This document shows, piece after piece, positions 26,804-35,952 of a DNA stretch of 36,842 nucleotides. This stretch comes from Planktothrix paucivesiculata PCC 9631. Lineage in GTDB: Bacteria > Cyanobacteriota > Cyanobacteriia > Cyanobacteriales > Microcoleaceae. The notes beneath the pieces are model-generated. The model was not told the DNA's origin and ran no database searches. It worked only from the letters and a program-made list of their open reading frames with translations. A program made the translations under genes and the position numbers. The stretch's first letter is position 1. Each line of letters opens with the position of its first letter. The stretch lies in the NCBI RefSeq assembly GCF_900009265.2, contig NZ_LR735015.1, forward strand, positions 264,929 through 301,770, in the 5' to 3' direction.

Positions 26804-27633
26804 ATCCGTTGAGCTTCAGCATTGGCGGGGGGTAATTTTACTTTTTGGGCTAACCCCAACGCTTGTAGAAGCGCAATGGTCATCCAGGTTAAGTCAATTT
26901 CCCACCATTGCAAACCGTGACGGGCGGAATATTGAAAAGCATGGTGATTATTGTGCCAACCTTCACCATAGGTGACAACGGCGACCCACCAGCAGTTGCG
27001 GGAGGAATCTCCCGACTCGTAGGTTTGATACCCAAATTTGTGAGTCGCACTATTGACAAACCAGGTGCAGTGGAACATTACCACCACCCGAAAGAAAATA
27101 CCCCAGACCACAAAGGGCCAGCCACCCATCAGATATAACAAAAATCCAAATACCACTTGAATCACCAAGAAGTAGGTTTGGAAGAACTGATATACGGGGT
27201 CATCGGAAATATCTTTGGTGAAACGGGGAATTTGTTCATCCGCCGGAGTATGGAACAACATCCACCCCATGTGACTCCACCAAAAACCTTTTGTGGAATC
27301 ATGGGGATCTTGCTCGTGATCGGAATATTGATGATGGAGACGGTGTAACCCGATCCAATCAATTGGCCCTCCTTGGCAAGCTAGGGTTCCACAAAAGATT
27401 AAAAAATATTCTAACCATTTGGGAGCTTCAAAACTGCGATGACTCACGAGGCGGTGAAATCCTAGGGTAATTCCCAAGCCTCCAGTCACCCAATGCAAAA
27501 ACAGGGCTAGACCTACGGCGGGCCAGCTAAAGTTACTGGGCAAAAATGCCAGCAGCGCAGCAGCATGGAGCGACACCATAAAAGCAATGGTGATCCAGTC
27601 GGGCTTATATTGAGGTGAAGTTGCAATCGTCAT
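26800..27633 (-). CDS. desC: Acyl-lipid delta-9 desaturase (DesC type)
   Basis: A 277-residue membrane di-iron desaturase. All three histidine boxes are present: HRLVSH (60-65), HRLHHQYSD (from 97) and GEGWHNNHHAF near residue 235. Four hydrophobic stretches match the family's membrane helices. Cyanobacterial DesC puts the first double bond into stearoyl chains of membrane lipids and is important at low temperature. The start at 27633 gives MTIATSPQYK, and the length is typical. It converges on the ProA-like gene with a 4-bp overlap of coding ends and no terminator between them. The next gene upstream is divergent, 89 bp away. Confidence 0.93.
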   Translation of the reverse strand: MTIATSPQYKPDWITIAFMVSLHAAALLAFLPSNFSWPAVGLALFLHWVTGGLGITLGFHRLVSHRSFEAPKWLEYFLIFCGTLACQGGPIDWIGLHRLHHQYSDHEQDPHDSTKGFWWSHMGWMLFHTPADEQIPRFTKDISDDPVYQFFQTYFLVIQVVFGFLLYLMGGWPFVVWGIFFRVVVMFHCTWFVNSATHKFGYQTYESGDSSRNCWWVAVVTYGEGWHNNHHAFQYSARHGLQWWEIDLTWMTIALLQALGLAQKVKLPPANAEAQRI

Positions 27634-27722
27634 GAAGAAACGAAAATTCGAGCTTTTTTTTTAACGAAAGAGTCCTATTTGCGTCATAATATCCACCGCC
27701 CACAAATTGATTGAGTTCAGTG

Positions 27723-28955
27723 ATGATATCTAGCATCGAACAGCTAAAAGAAGCAGAACAGGAACTATTTCCGATTTTTTCTGGTATTGACACGCAGGTC
27801 AAGCATAATCTTAAACGAGTTTTAGATTCCTTCCGTCGCTACCGAGTTGGAACTCACCACTTTGCAGGCGTTACAGGCTATGGCCACGATGATTTGGGAC
27901 GTCAAACCTTAGATCAAGTCTTTGCTGAGATTATGGGAGCCGAATCGGCTGCGGTACGAGTGCAGTTTGTTTCTGGCACCCACGCCATTACCTGTGCCCT
28001 ATTTGGCTGTTTGCGTCCTGGGGACGAACTGCTGGCGGTAGCTGGCGCTCCCTACGATACCTTGGAGGAGGTTATCGGTGTGCGCGGTCAAGGTCAAGGT
28101 TCATTATTAGACTTTGGCATATCTTACCGCCAATTGGATCTCACTGCCGCAGGAAAAATTGATTGGGAGGGTTTACAGTCGGCAATAACGGCTAAAACCC
28201 GGATGGTTTTGATTCAGCGTTCCTGTGGCTATTCCTGGCGTTTGAGTTTATCGATTGATGAGATTGAGAACATTGTTAATATTGTTAAAAAACAGAATCC
28301 CAATACTATTTGTTTTGTGGATAATTGTTATGGCGAATTTATTGAAACCCGGGAACCAACCGCCGTTGGTGTGGATTTAATGGCGGGTTCTTTAATTAAA
28401 AATCCCGGGGGAACGATTGTGCAAGCGGGGGGTTATGTTGCTGGGCGGGAACATTTAGTGGAAGCGGCGACTTGTCGATTAACTGCGCCGGGTATTGGGA
28501 GCAGTGGCGGGGCAACTTTTGATCAAAATCGGATTCTGTTTCAAGGGTTATTTTTAGCGCCTCAAATGGTGGGAGAAGCGATTAAAGGAAGCCATTTAAC
28601 TTCTTATGTTTTTAATCAATTAGGATATCCAGTTAATCCTTTACCATTTGAAAAAAGAAGGGATGTGATTCAAGCTATTGAGTTGGGTTCTGCTGATAAA
28701 TTAATTGCCTTTTGTCGGGCGATTCAACAATATTCTCCGATTGGTTCCTACCTGGAACCCGTACCCGCAGAAATGCACGGATATGAAAGTCATTTAGTCA
28801 TGGCGGGGGGCACTTTTATTGATGGGAGTACCTCGGAATTTTCCGCCGATGGGCCGTTAAGAGAACCTTATATTGTGTTCTGCCAAGGGGGAACCCATTG
28901 GACACATATTTCCTTAGCATTAGAAGCGGCTATTGAAGCCGTGGGACAGGTTTAA
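27723..28955 (+). CDS. Methionine gamma-lyase-family PLP enzyme (aluminium-resistance type)
   Basis: A 410-residue PLP protein of the family variously named aluminium resistance protein or methionine gamma-lyase family. Seen: FAGVTGYGHDDLGRQTLDQV near the start, VRVQFVSGTHAITCALFG, the CFVDNCYGEF aspartate for the cofactor ring, and the lysine K226 in AGSLIKNPGG that should bind PLP. Members are common in cyanobacteria and Firmicutes; the true substrate is uncertain, with C-S lyase activity assumed. I start at the ATG at 27723; in-frame GTG and TTG codons lie 3 and 12 bases upstream. It shares a short divergent promoter region with desC. Confidence 0.88.
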   Translation: MISSIEQLKEAEQELFPIFSGIDTQVKHNLKRVLDSFRRYRVGTHHFAGVTGYGHDDLGRQTLDQVFAEIMGAESAAVRVQFVSGTHAITCALFGCLRPGDELLAVAGAPYDTLEEVIGVRGQGQGSLLDFGISYRQLDLTAAGKIDWEGLQSAITAKTRMVLIQRSCGYSWRLSLSIDEIENIVNIVKKQNPNTICFVDNCYGEFIETREPTAVGVDLMAGSLIKNPGGTIVQAGGYVAGREHLVEAATCRLTAPGIGSSGGATFDQNRILFQGLFLAPQMVGEAIKGSHLTSYVFNQLGYPVNPLPFEKRRDVIQAIELGSADKLIAFCRAIQQYSPIGSYLEPVPAEMHGYESHLVMAGGTFIDGSTSEFSADGPLREPYIVFCQGGTHWTHISLALEAAIEAVGQV

Positions 28956-28958
28956 ATC

Positions 28959-28995
28959 CAGAAACCGGGTTTTTTCGCAATCTTTCGGTTTCTAA
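28959..28995. repeat. 37-bp repeat flanking vapBC, left copy
   Basis: Begins CAGAAACCGGGTTTTTT and ends CTTTCGGTTTCTAA; AGAAACCG and CGGTTTCT pair as a hairpin. It matches 29785-29821 at all but three of 37 positions in the same orientation. It starts three bases after the stop of the lyase-family gene and may act as its terminator. Confidence 0.8.
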
Positions 28996-28998
28996 TTG

Positions 28999-29058
28999 TA
29001 GGGGCGGGTTCTGCAATAACATAAGATATTGACAGATAACTGTTATAAACCCGCCCCG
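28999..29058. repeat. Mini element with GGGGCGGGTT inverted ends, copy 2
   Basis: TAGGGGCGGGTT and AAACCCGCCCC form a nearly perfect inverted repeat around about 37 bp. The ends match the copies at 20554 and 32633, but the interior differs. It ends about 50 bp before the antitoxin start. Confidence 0.65.
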
Positions 29059-29106
29059 TCTTAACTTATGTTATAATCACGAAAAAAGTTCTATTAAATA
29101 GCTAGT

Positions 29107-29367
29107 ATGAGTATAACGATTGAATTACCCCCAGAACTAGAGAATAAATTAAGTACAGAAGCATCTCAACTAAATTTATCTTTGTCTGACTATATTTTAC
29201 GGATTTTGTTGAGTAAAGAAATTGTTAAGAATCTACCAAAAACAGGAGCAGAATTAGTCAATTATTGGCAAAATGAGGGTGTGATCAATTCTTGTCCTGA
29301 TATAACTAATAGTCAAGACCAAGCCCGTTATTTGCGTCATCAAGCTGAAACTAGAGCACAAATTTAG
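29107..29367 (+). CDS. VapB-like ribbon-helix-helix antitoxin
   Basis: An 86-residue protein starting MSITIELPPELENKLSTEAS, a beta-strand followed by a helix as in ribbon-helix-helix antitoxins, then LSLSDYILRILL and a polar C-terminal part that would cover the toxin. It lies 10 bp before a PIN-domain gene on the same strand, the standard VapB-VapC order. It should neutralise the toxin and bind the operator of its own promoter. Confidence 0.85.
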   Translation: MSITIELPPELENKLSTEASQLNLSLSDYILRILLSKEIVKNLPKTGAELVNYWQNEGVINSCPDITNSQDQARYLRHQAETRAQI

Positions 29368-29377
29368 GCATTAACGG

Positions 29378-29761
29378 ATGTATTTATTGGATACAGATAT
29401 TTTAATTGATGTGCAACGGGGGTATCTTCCTGCAATAGCTTGGTTTTCTAGTTTGACAGAAATTCCTAGCGTCCCCGGTTTTGTAATTATGGAGTTAATT
29501 CAAGGAACTGGCAATAGTCAACAACTCCGTAACCTTCTTAAGTTAGTTGAGCCACTTCCGATAATCTGGCCTAACGAAACAGATTTCGCTCGTGCTTTAT
29601 CAGATTTTACAGCTTACCATCTATCGCACAATTTAGGACTATTAGATGCTTTAATTGGGGCTTGTGCGCTTGGACAGAATGCCACACTCTGCACTTTTAA
29701 TGTTAAACATTATCAAGCTATATCGGGTCTTCAGATAACACAACCCTATTTACGCTCTTGA
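29378..29761 (+). CDS. vapC: VapC-like PIN-domain toxin
   Basis: A 127-residue PIN ribonuclease. Acidic active-site residues: Asp5 in YLLDTDILID, Glu in VIMELIQGT, and Asp in LGLLDALIGACA; the NVKHY segment closes the fold. Length is typical for VapC. It pairs with the antitoxin gene just upstream. The module sits between two copies of the 37-bp palindromic repeat. It is unrelated in detail to the PIN toxin at 9707, so the window has two separate PIN modules. Confidence 0.9.
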   Translation: MYLLDTDILIDVQRGYLPAIAWFSSLTEIPSVPGFVIMELIQGTGNSQQLRNLLKLVEPLPIIWPNETDFARALSDFTAYHLSHNLGLLDALIGACALGQNATLCTFNVKHYQAISGLQITQPYLRS

Positions 29762-29784
29762 GCTTGAATTTGGGGTTGGGTACT

Positions 29785-29850
29785 CAGAAACCGGGTTTTT
29801 CCCAAATCTTTCGGTTTCTAACAAAGCTATCTGCAAAAACCCGGTTTCTA
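29785..29850. repeat. 37-bp repeat flanking vapBC, right copy, plus extra palindrome half
   Basis: 29785-29821 repeats the left copy with three mismatches in 37. A further AAAACCCGGTTTCTA at 29836-29850 can pair with CAGAAACCGGGTTTTT at its start. It lies between the convergent vapC and ligase genes and could terminate both. Confidence 0.8.
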
Positions 29851-29855
29851 GTAAA

Positions 29856-32603
29856 TTACAATTGAATTTCAGCCCTCACCATCGGTTCACCAATAATCCG
29901 ATTTAAGGTAAATCCTAATTGCTGACAAATATTCTGCATAATCCGATTATCACTGAGAATTTCGGCAAAAATTAGAGGCATTTTCTCTTGACGGGCAATA
30001 TTGAGTAATTGGCGCAATAACTCCGTACCAATTCCTTGACGTTGGTAACTATCACTCACCAGTAGGGAAAATTCTACCTCATCGTTACCATAGCCTTTAC
30101 TCAATCGTCCCACCCCAATAATTTTAGTTTCCCCGGTTTCCGGGTGTTGATATTCGGCGACTAGGGCCATTTCCCGGTCATAATCAATAAAACACAGCCG
30201 CGATAAGCGTTCATGGGTGACACGGGAACTGAGTTTCACCAGATGAGCATACCGTAAATAAACACTTTCCTCGGATAAACTTTCGTCGAATTTGACCATC
30301 AAAGGTTCATCTTCAGGGCGGATGGGCCGAATCGTAATCGCCATGCCTTTTTGGGATGTCCAAGGGGTGATATATTGCCGAGGATAGGGGCGAATGGCGG
30401 GTTTTGGTAAATCCTCGGGTTTGGTGTCGGGGGAATGTAACACGACTCGGGCATCTAAGGCAATCAACTCATTTTCCGAAGCCAATAATGGGTTAATGTC
30501 AATCTCTTTAATCCAAGGTTGCTCAACGACTAAATTGGAGAACCGGACTAATAACTGTTTAAGGGCTTCCATATCGACCGAATGACGTCCGCGCACCCCT
30601 AACAGGGCTTTATAAATTTTGGTTTGTTCCATCATCCGCCTGGCAAGAGTCGTATTTAACGGAGGTAACGCCAAGGCCCGATCTTTGAAGACTTCGACTA
30701 ATTGCCCTCCCATGCCAAACAACAACACCGGGCCAAATTGGACATCAAGACTACTACCAATAATCAATTCATAGCCTTCTAATTTGACCATCTTCTGTAC
30801 CGTCACTCCTTGGAAGTGTTCAGCGCCCACCTGTTGCGTCACGGAACTTTCAATGGAGGTATAGGCTTGAAGGACGGCTTCTGGGGTATTGAGGTTGAGT
30901 TTAACCCCGCCCACATCGGTTTTATGGGTGATGGTTTTTGAGAGCAGTTTCAAGACTACCGGATAGCCTAACTGTTCGGCTGAGTTCACAGCAGTGTCAG
31001 GAGTGGAGGCGATATAGGTTTGTACGGTGGGAATCCCATAGGCCGCCAGCAGGCGTTTAGACTCAAACTCCGTTAATAGGGTGCGTCCTTCGGCTAAAAC
31101 CGAGTCAATTAGATGTTGTACACAATCACAAACGAGACTATCATCCTCACTAGCCTTTGGTAAACTAGGGGTTTCATACAATCCTTTTAAATTATAGGTG
31201 TAGCGCCACATATAGTTAAACATCCGTACCGCCGAGTCGGGATAGGCAAAGGTGGCGATATTCGCCTGATTCAGAATTTTAATCCCCGATTCCACATCCG
31301 CTCCCCCCATCCAACTGGCTAAAATCGGTTTATGGGGCATGGTCAGACAACGCTCTTTTAACTGTGCCGCCGTTTTACTCGGGTCAGTCATGGCCTGGGG
31401 GGTTAAAATCACTAAAATACCATCATTGTTCGGATCTTCTACAACGATATCAAAGGCTTTGGCATAGCGTTCGGGGTCAGCATCCCCTAAAATATCAATG
31501 GGGTTAGCATGACTCCATTGGGGCGGTAACACTTGATTTAGAGCCTCAAGGGTTTCCCCCGAGAGTTGGGCGAGGGTTCCTCCTTCCCCAATTAAGGTAT
31601 CTGTGGTTAATACCCCTGGCCCTCCAGCATTGGTTAAAATCGTGAGTCGTGGCCCCTTGGGTCGGGGTTGTTTACTCAGAAGTTCCGCAATGGAGAACAA
31701 ATGGGCAATATGATACACCCGCAGGATGCCACAACGTCTAAAGGCCGCATCTAACACATCATCACTTCCGGCCATAGCCCCGGTGTGGGAGGCGGCGGCT
31801 TTAGCGGCGGCTTCGGTGCGTCCCGCCTTAATCACAATAATAGGTTTAGTCAGGGCGACTTCTCTAGCTGCGGATAAAAAAGATCGGGCATCCCCGATAG
31901 ATTCCATATAGATAACTATACTTTCGGTATGGGGGTCATTGCCCAAATAATAGATTAAATCTCCCCAACCAATATCTAACATTGAACCGATGGAAACGAA
32001 GGCACTAAAACCGACATTTTCTCGGAAACTCCAATCTAAAATGGAAGTACATAAAGCCCCACTTTGACTAATAAAGCCAACGGTTCCCGGTTTTGCCATC
32101 GCATTTGCAAAGGTGGCATTAAGTCCGGTTAAAGGATTCATTAATCCTAAACAGTTAGGGCCAATAATTCGCATTTTATGCGATCGCGCAATTTGTAAAA
32201 CTTTCTGTTCTAATTCTATTCCTTTAGGCCCAATTTCTTTGAATCCAGCCGATAGAATAATTACCCCTTTAACCCCTACATTGGCGCACTCTTCCATCAC
32301 CCCAGGAACACTTGAGGCGGGGGTGGCAATGATGGCTAAATCAACGGGTTCCGGGGTATCTTTAATACTAGGATAAGCCTTAATTCCTAAAATACTATTG
32401 CGATGGGGATTAACGGGAAAAACCATCCCCCCAAAGGGACTACTAATTAAATTCCACAGCAGAGTTCTACCCACACTATTTGGCTTTTCTGTCGCGCCAA
32501 TTACAGCAACGGTTTTGGGGTTAAAAATCGCATTCAGGGATTCATGTTCGTAGCGTAAGACATCATGGGCCGGGTCAGAAATTCGAGTTGTTGTGGCTAC
32601 CAT
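29856..32603 (-). CDS. ADP-forming acetate/acyl-CoA ligase fused to GNAT acetyltransferase
   Basis: A 915-residue multidomain protein. In order: CoA-binding domain (about 20-120, [20 protein letters not shown]), succinyl-CoA-ligase-like domain with [10 protein letters not shown] and the phospho-histidine H273 in [11 protein letters not shown], an ATP-grasp domain (about 495-715, [20 protein letters not shown]), and a C-terminal GNAT domain (about 750-915) with RQGIGTELL for acetyl-CoA binding. The ligase part can make ATP from acetyl-CoA; in proteins of this build (Pat and relatives) the GNAT part acetylates lysines of metabolic enzymes. Both catalytic signatures look intact. The divergent neighbour is adhE, suggesting acetyl-CoA disposal in dark anaerobic conditions. 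Confidence 0.92.
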   Translation of the reverse strand: MVATTTRISDPAHDVLRYEHESLNAIFNPKTVAVIGATEKPNSVGRTLLWNLISSPFGGMVFPVNPHRNSILGIKAYPSIKDTPEPVDLAIIATPASSVPGVMEECANVGVKGVIILSAGFKEIGPKGIELEQKVLQIARSHKMRIIGPNCLGLMNPLTGLNATFANAMAKPGTVGFISQSGALCTSILDWSFRENVGFSAFVSIGSMLDIGWGDLIYYLGNDPHTESIVIYMESIGDARSFLSAAREVALTKPIIVIKAGRTEAAAKAAASHTGAMAGSDDVLDAAFRRCGILRVYHIAHLFSIAELLSKQPRPKGPRLTILTNAGGPGVLTTDTLIGEGGTLAQLSGETLEALNQVLPPQWSHANPIDILGDADPERYAKAFDIVVEDPNNDGILVILTPQAMTDPSKTAAQLKERCLTMPHKPILASWMGGADVESGIKILNQANIATFAYPDSAVRMFNYMWRYTYNLKGLYETPSLPKASEDDSLVCDCVQHLIDSVLAEGRTLLTEFESKRLLAAYGIPTVQTYIASTPDTAVNSAEQLGYPVVLKLLSKTITHKTDVGGVKLNLNTPEAVLQAYTSIESSVTQQVGAEHFQGVTVQKMVKLEGYELIIGSSLDVQFGPVLLFGMGGQLVEVFKDRALALPPLNTTLARRMMEQTKIYKALLGVRGRHSVDMEALKQLLVRFSNLVVEQPWIKEIDINPLLASENELIALDARVVLHSPDTKPEDLPKPAIRPYPRQYITPWTSQKGMAITIRPIRPEDEPLMVKFDESLSEESVYLRYAHLVKLSSRVTHERLSRLCFIDYDREMALVAEYQHPETGETKIIGVGRLSKGYGNDEVEFSLLVSDSYQRQGIGTELLRQLLNIARQEKMPLIFAEILSDNRIMQNICQQLGFTLNRIIGEPMVRAEIQL

Positions 32604-32904
32604 AGACCACTCCTATAATCAGTTATTATTTGTAGGGGGGCTTGGTGTTAGATATTTATTAATCACCTAAATCTCTATGAACCCGCCCGTATCAGCTATC
32701 AGTGTAAGAGTTGATAGGTTTATAGGTCAATGATACAAGGTTTCTGTCCCTAAAAATATGACTTTAATCTTAAATTTATATTAAGTTTATATTAAAATTT
32801 AGTAATTTTGTCCCTGCCCGATTCCAAAATCGATAAAAACTATTATGATATGAACGCACACCACAACAACCTGAATCCAAACCGAAACAGGGGGATATAT
32901 CATA
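32604..32904. promoter_or_regulatory. Divergent ligase-adhE intergenic region
   Basis: This 301-bp gap must hold both promoters. A mini-element copy occupies 32633-32691. A run of AT-rich imperfect repeats (TTTATATTAAG-like) lies near 32771-32805, and TATGAT at 32844-32849 is a candidate -10 for adhE with no clear -35. A ribosome site, GGGGGA, lies about 10 bases before the adhE ATG. Confidence 0.5.
32633..32691. repeat. Mini element with GGGGCGGGTT-type inverted ends, copy 3 (inverted)
   Basis: Read on the minus strand it begins TACGGGCGGGTTCAT, then GAGATTTAGGTGAT, and ends in AGCCCCCCTA, closely matching copy 1 at 20554-20612. It lies 30 bp upstream of the ligase/GNAT gene start. Confidence 0.7.
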
Positions 32905-35571
32905 ATGGATAAAGTCACCAACATTGATCAACTTGAAGCCCTAATCCAACGGGTGAAGGTAGCCGAACAAAAGTATGCAACCTATACCCAAGAACAGGTA
33001 GACTACATTTTTAAAAAAGCCGCACTCGCGGCAAATGCAGCCCGGATTCCCTTAGCAAAAATGGCTGTAGAAGAAACCGCGATGGGGGTTGTAGAGGATA
33101 AGGTGATTAAAAACCACTTTGCCTCAGAAATTATTTACAACAAATATAAGCATGAAAAAACCTGTGGGGTGATTGAAGAAGACAAATCCTTTGGGTTTCA
33201 AAAAATCGCCGAACCCGTGGGAATTTTAGCCGGAATTGTTCCGACAACAAACCCGACATCAACGGCAATTTTTAAAGCCCTAATTGCCTTAAAAACCCGC
33301 AACGGGATCATTTTTTCCCCCCATCCCCGGGCTAGAAAGTGTACCACCGCCGCCGCTAAAATCGTCCTGGATGCAGCCGTCGCCGCCGGAGCCCCAGAAG
33401 ATATTATAGGCTGGATTGATGAACCCACTGTGCCTTTGTCCCAGGCTTTAATGCAGCACCCAGACATTAAGCTAATTTTAGCGACTGGAGGGCCAGGAAT
33501 GGTGCGGGCGGCCTATTCTTCCGGTAATCCGTCCCTGGGAGTCGGGGCGGGGAATACCCCGGCTTTAATTGACGACACCGCCCATGTTAAAATGGCCGTT
33601 TCCTCAATTATTATTAGTAAAACCTTCGATAATGGCATGATTTGTGCCAGTGAACAATCGGTAATTGTGGTCGATTCTGTTTACGAAGAAGTCAAGCAGG
33701 AATTTATTGTGCGCGGTGCCTATTTCCTGAATCCCGAAGAACGGGAACGCATGGCCAAGGTGATTTTTGTTAACGGACATTTGAATGGGGAAATTGTTGG
33801 TCAACCCGTACAAAAATTAGCGGAATTAGCTGGAATTAGCCTTTCCGAAGAAACCCGGGTGATTATTGGAGAAGGGATAGAAGTTGACGAAAATGATCCC
33901 TTTTCCCATGAAAAACTTTCGCCAATTTTAGCCATGTATCGAGCTAAGGATTTCGAGGATGCGGTGGTAAAAGCTGATACTTTAGTGCAGTTAGGGGGAC
34001 GGGGACATACGGCTTCTTTGTACACTTCTCCCAACAATATCAACCATATTAAAAAGTTTGAAGATACCGTCCAAACCGCCCGGGTTTTAATTAATACGCC
34101 ATCTTCTCAAGGGGCAATTGGTGATATTTATAACTTCCGTCTTGACCCTTCTTTAACCTTGGGATGTGGCAGTTGGGGCGGAAATTCTATTAGTGAAAAC
34201 GTTGAACCTCGGCATTTATTAAACATTAAAACTGTCGCCGAACGTCGGGAAAATATGCTCTGGTTTCGGATTCCTCCGAAGATCTATTTCAAATATGGAT
34301 CTTTACCCGTTGCCATTCGAGAATTAGCCGGAAAAGAACGGGCTTTTATTGTCACTGATAAACCCCTATTTGATTTAGGAATTACCCGTTCCCTGGAAGG
34401 AGTTTTAGAGGAAATTGGGATTAAATATGATGTGTTCTACGATGTTGAACCCGACCCGTCTTTAGATACGGTACAACGGGGATTAACCTTAATGAATACG
34501 TTTAAACCCGATGTAATTATTGCCATTGGTGGCGGTTCTCCCATGGATGCAGCTAAAATTATGTGGCTGATGTATGAACATCCTGATATCGAATTTGAAG
34601 GGTTAGCCATGCGGTTTATGGATATTCGTAAACGAGTTTATGAACTGCCACCTTTGGGGAAAAAAGCGATGTTAGTTGCGATTCCTACTACCTCTGGAAC
34701 CGGGTCAGAAGTCACGCCCTTTGCCGTGGTTACCGACCGTCGCACTAATATTAAATATCCTCTAGCCGACTATGCCTTAACACCAAATATGGCAATTATT
34801 GACCCGGAATTGGTGTTAAATATGCCCAAAAGTTTAACGTCTTTTGGGGGCGTTGATGCCCTAACCCATGCCCTAGAATCCTATGTTTCGGTGTTGGCTT
34901 CGGAATATACCAATGGCTTATCCTTAGAGGCAATTCGGTTAATCTTTAAATACCTGCCGAGTTCCTATAATAATGGAGCAAATGATCCCAAAGCCCGGGA
35001 AAAAATGCACTATGCTTCTACCATGGCGGGGATGGCATTTGCTAATGGATTCCTGGGAATTTGTCACTCCTTAGCCCATCAATTAGGGGGCACATTCCAC
35101 ATTCCTCACGGGTTAGCTAATGCCTTAATGATTAGTTATGTAATTCGTTATAATGCCACCGATGTTCCGTTCAAACAAGCCACATTTTCCCAGTATAAAT
35201 ATCCGAATGCAAAATGGCGCTATTCTCGGATTGCGGATTATCTGCGCTTAGGGGGAGACACCGAAGATCAAAAAATCGATTATTTGATTTTAGCCATTGA
35301 GGAATTAAAGCGCCAAGTAGGAATTCCAGCTTCTATTAAAGAGGTTTTAAAAGATACCACCGAAGCGCAATTTCTGGCTAAATTGGATGAAGTTGCCGAT
35401 CAAGCTTTTGATGATCAATGTACCGGAGCAAATCCGCGTTATCCTTTGATTAAAGACTTGAAGCAACTGTTAATTGATGCCTATTATGGTCATCCTTTAG
35501 TGTCTAATGATTACAATGGCGATCGCATTTTCCCCGTCTTTGAACCTCAACCAACAATGATTGGCGGTTAA
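32905..35571 (+). CDS. adhE: Bifunctional aldehyde-alcohol dehydrogenase
   Basis: An 888-residue fusion that reduces acetyl-CoA to acetaldehyde and then ethanol with NADH; such proteins form cytoplasmic spirosome filaments. The N-terminal aldehyde dehydrogenase half has the nucleophile C247 in NGMICASEQS and GVGAGNTPALID. The C-terminal iron-dependent alcohol dehydrogenase (from about 450) has GGGSPMDAAK for NAD, AIPTTSGTGSEVTPF, and the metal histidines in CHSLAHQLGGTFHIPHG. Length matches E. coli AdhE (891). In a cyanobacterium it indicates dark fermentation capacity. The divergent acetyl-CoA ligase gene offers the ATP-yielding acetate branch. A strong repeat hairpin follows the gene. Confidence 0.97.
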   Translation: MDKVTNIDQLEALIQRVKVAEQKYATYTQEQVDYIFKKAALAANAARIPLAKMAVEETAMGVVEDKVIKNHFASEIIYNKYKHEKTCGVIEEDKSFGFQKIAEPVGILAGIVPTTNPTSTAIFKALIALKTRNGIIFSPHPRARKCTTAAAKIVLDAAVAAGAPEDIIGWIDEPTVPLSQALMQHPDIKLILATGGPGMVRAAYSSGNPSLGVGAGNTPALIDDTAHVKMAVSSIIISKTFDNGMICASEQSVIVVDSVYEEVKQEFIVRGAYFLNPEERERMAKVIFVNGHLNGEIVGQPVQKLAELAGISLSEETRVIIGEGIEVDENDPFSHEKLSPILAMYRAKDFEDAVVKADTLVQLGGRGHTASLYTSPNNINHIKKFEDTVQTARVLINTPSSQGAIGDIYNFRLDPSLTLGCGSWGGNSISENVEPRHLLNIKTVAERRENMLWFRIPPKIYFKYGSLPVAIRELAGKERAFIVTDKPLFDLGITRSLEGVLEEIGIKYDVFYDVEPDPSLDTVQRGLTLMNTFKPDVIIAIGGGSPMDAAKIMWLMYEHPDIEFEGLAMRFMDIRKRVYELPPLGKKAMLVAIPTTSGTGSEVTPFAVVTDRRTNIKYPLADYALTPNMAIIDPELVLNMPKSLTSFGGVDALTHALESYVSVLASEYTNGLSLEAIRLIFKYLPSSYNNGANDPKAREKMHYASTMAGMAFANGFLGICHSLAHQLGGTFHIPHGLANALMISYVIRYNATDVPFKQATFSQYKYPNAKWRYSRIADYLRLGGDTEDQKIDYLILAIEELKRQVGIPASIKEVLKDTTEAQFLAKLDEVADQAFDDQCTGANPRYPLIKDLKQLLIDAYYGHPLVSNDYNGDRIFPVFEPQPTMIGG

Positions 35572-35583
35572 AGATAAAGACAC

Positions 35584-35648
35584 AGAAACCGGGTTTATCA
35601 ACATAACTGAATTCTAACTAACCAATCAGAATCAGAAACCCGGTTTCT
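35584..35648 (+). terminator. adhE terminator made of paired palindromic repeats
   Basis: AGAAACCGGGTTT (35584-35596) and AAACCCGGTTTCT (35636-35648) are perfect reverse complements, 13 bp, followed by TTTT. Each is also itself nearly palindromic. This is the clearest case in the window of the dispersed repeat sitting as a gene-end hairpin. Confidence 0.7.
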
Positions 35649-35826
35649 TTTCTATACCTAATACAAATTATCCCATCACAATGGGACAAATCACTCAATT
35701 TCTGTGTCTCCCATCACCCAAAACCCCTGATCAACCTCACAATTAGATCAGGATGATATCACGGTAAACCCCAATTGAGAATGGCACAATTTTAAACATA
35801 AGGCTAAGTCTTTGGAGTGCTGACCT
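35649..35826. other. Non-coding leader region of the 41-residue gene
   Basis: No gene seen. A hairpin, CCTGATC/GATCAGG around 13 bases, occupies 35726-35752. GGAG at about 35812-35815, some 11 bases before the next ATG, is the ribosome site of the small gene. Confidence 0.45.
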
Positions 35827-35952
35827 ATGGCAACTCAATCTTCCGGCAAAGAACTGCGCCCCAACCCCTTCATCGCCTACCGTGATCCTGAAACGGGAAA
35901 ATGGATTGTTGTGAAATCTGAACGTAGGGATGTTGAGGCAGCAGCCGCATAA
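35827..35952 (+). CDS. Small 41-residue conserved-type protein
   Basis: An intact frame from ATG to TAA encodes 41 residues, with KELRPNPFIAYRDPETGKW, IVVKSERRDV and an Ala-rich end. A TTGGAG ribosome site lies upstream. The Arg-Pro-Asn-Pro-Phe and Asp-Pro-Glu-Thr-Gly-Lys-Trp motifs look conserved rather than random, and I recall similar short cyanobacterial proteins, but not a function. It is soluble and basic in its core. Confidence 0.7.
   Translation: MATQSSGKELRPNPFIAYRDPETGKWIVVKSERRDVEAAAA

Noticed and set aside
33198-34043. Three minus-strand frames inside adhE
   Set aside because: They are shadows of a strongly coding plus-strand gene.
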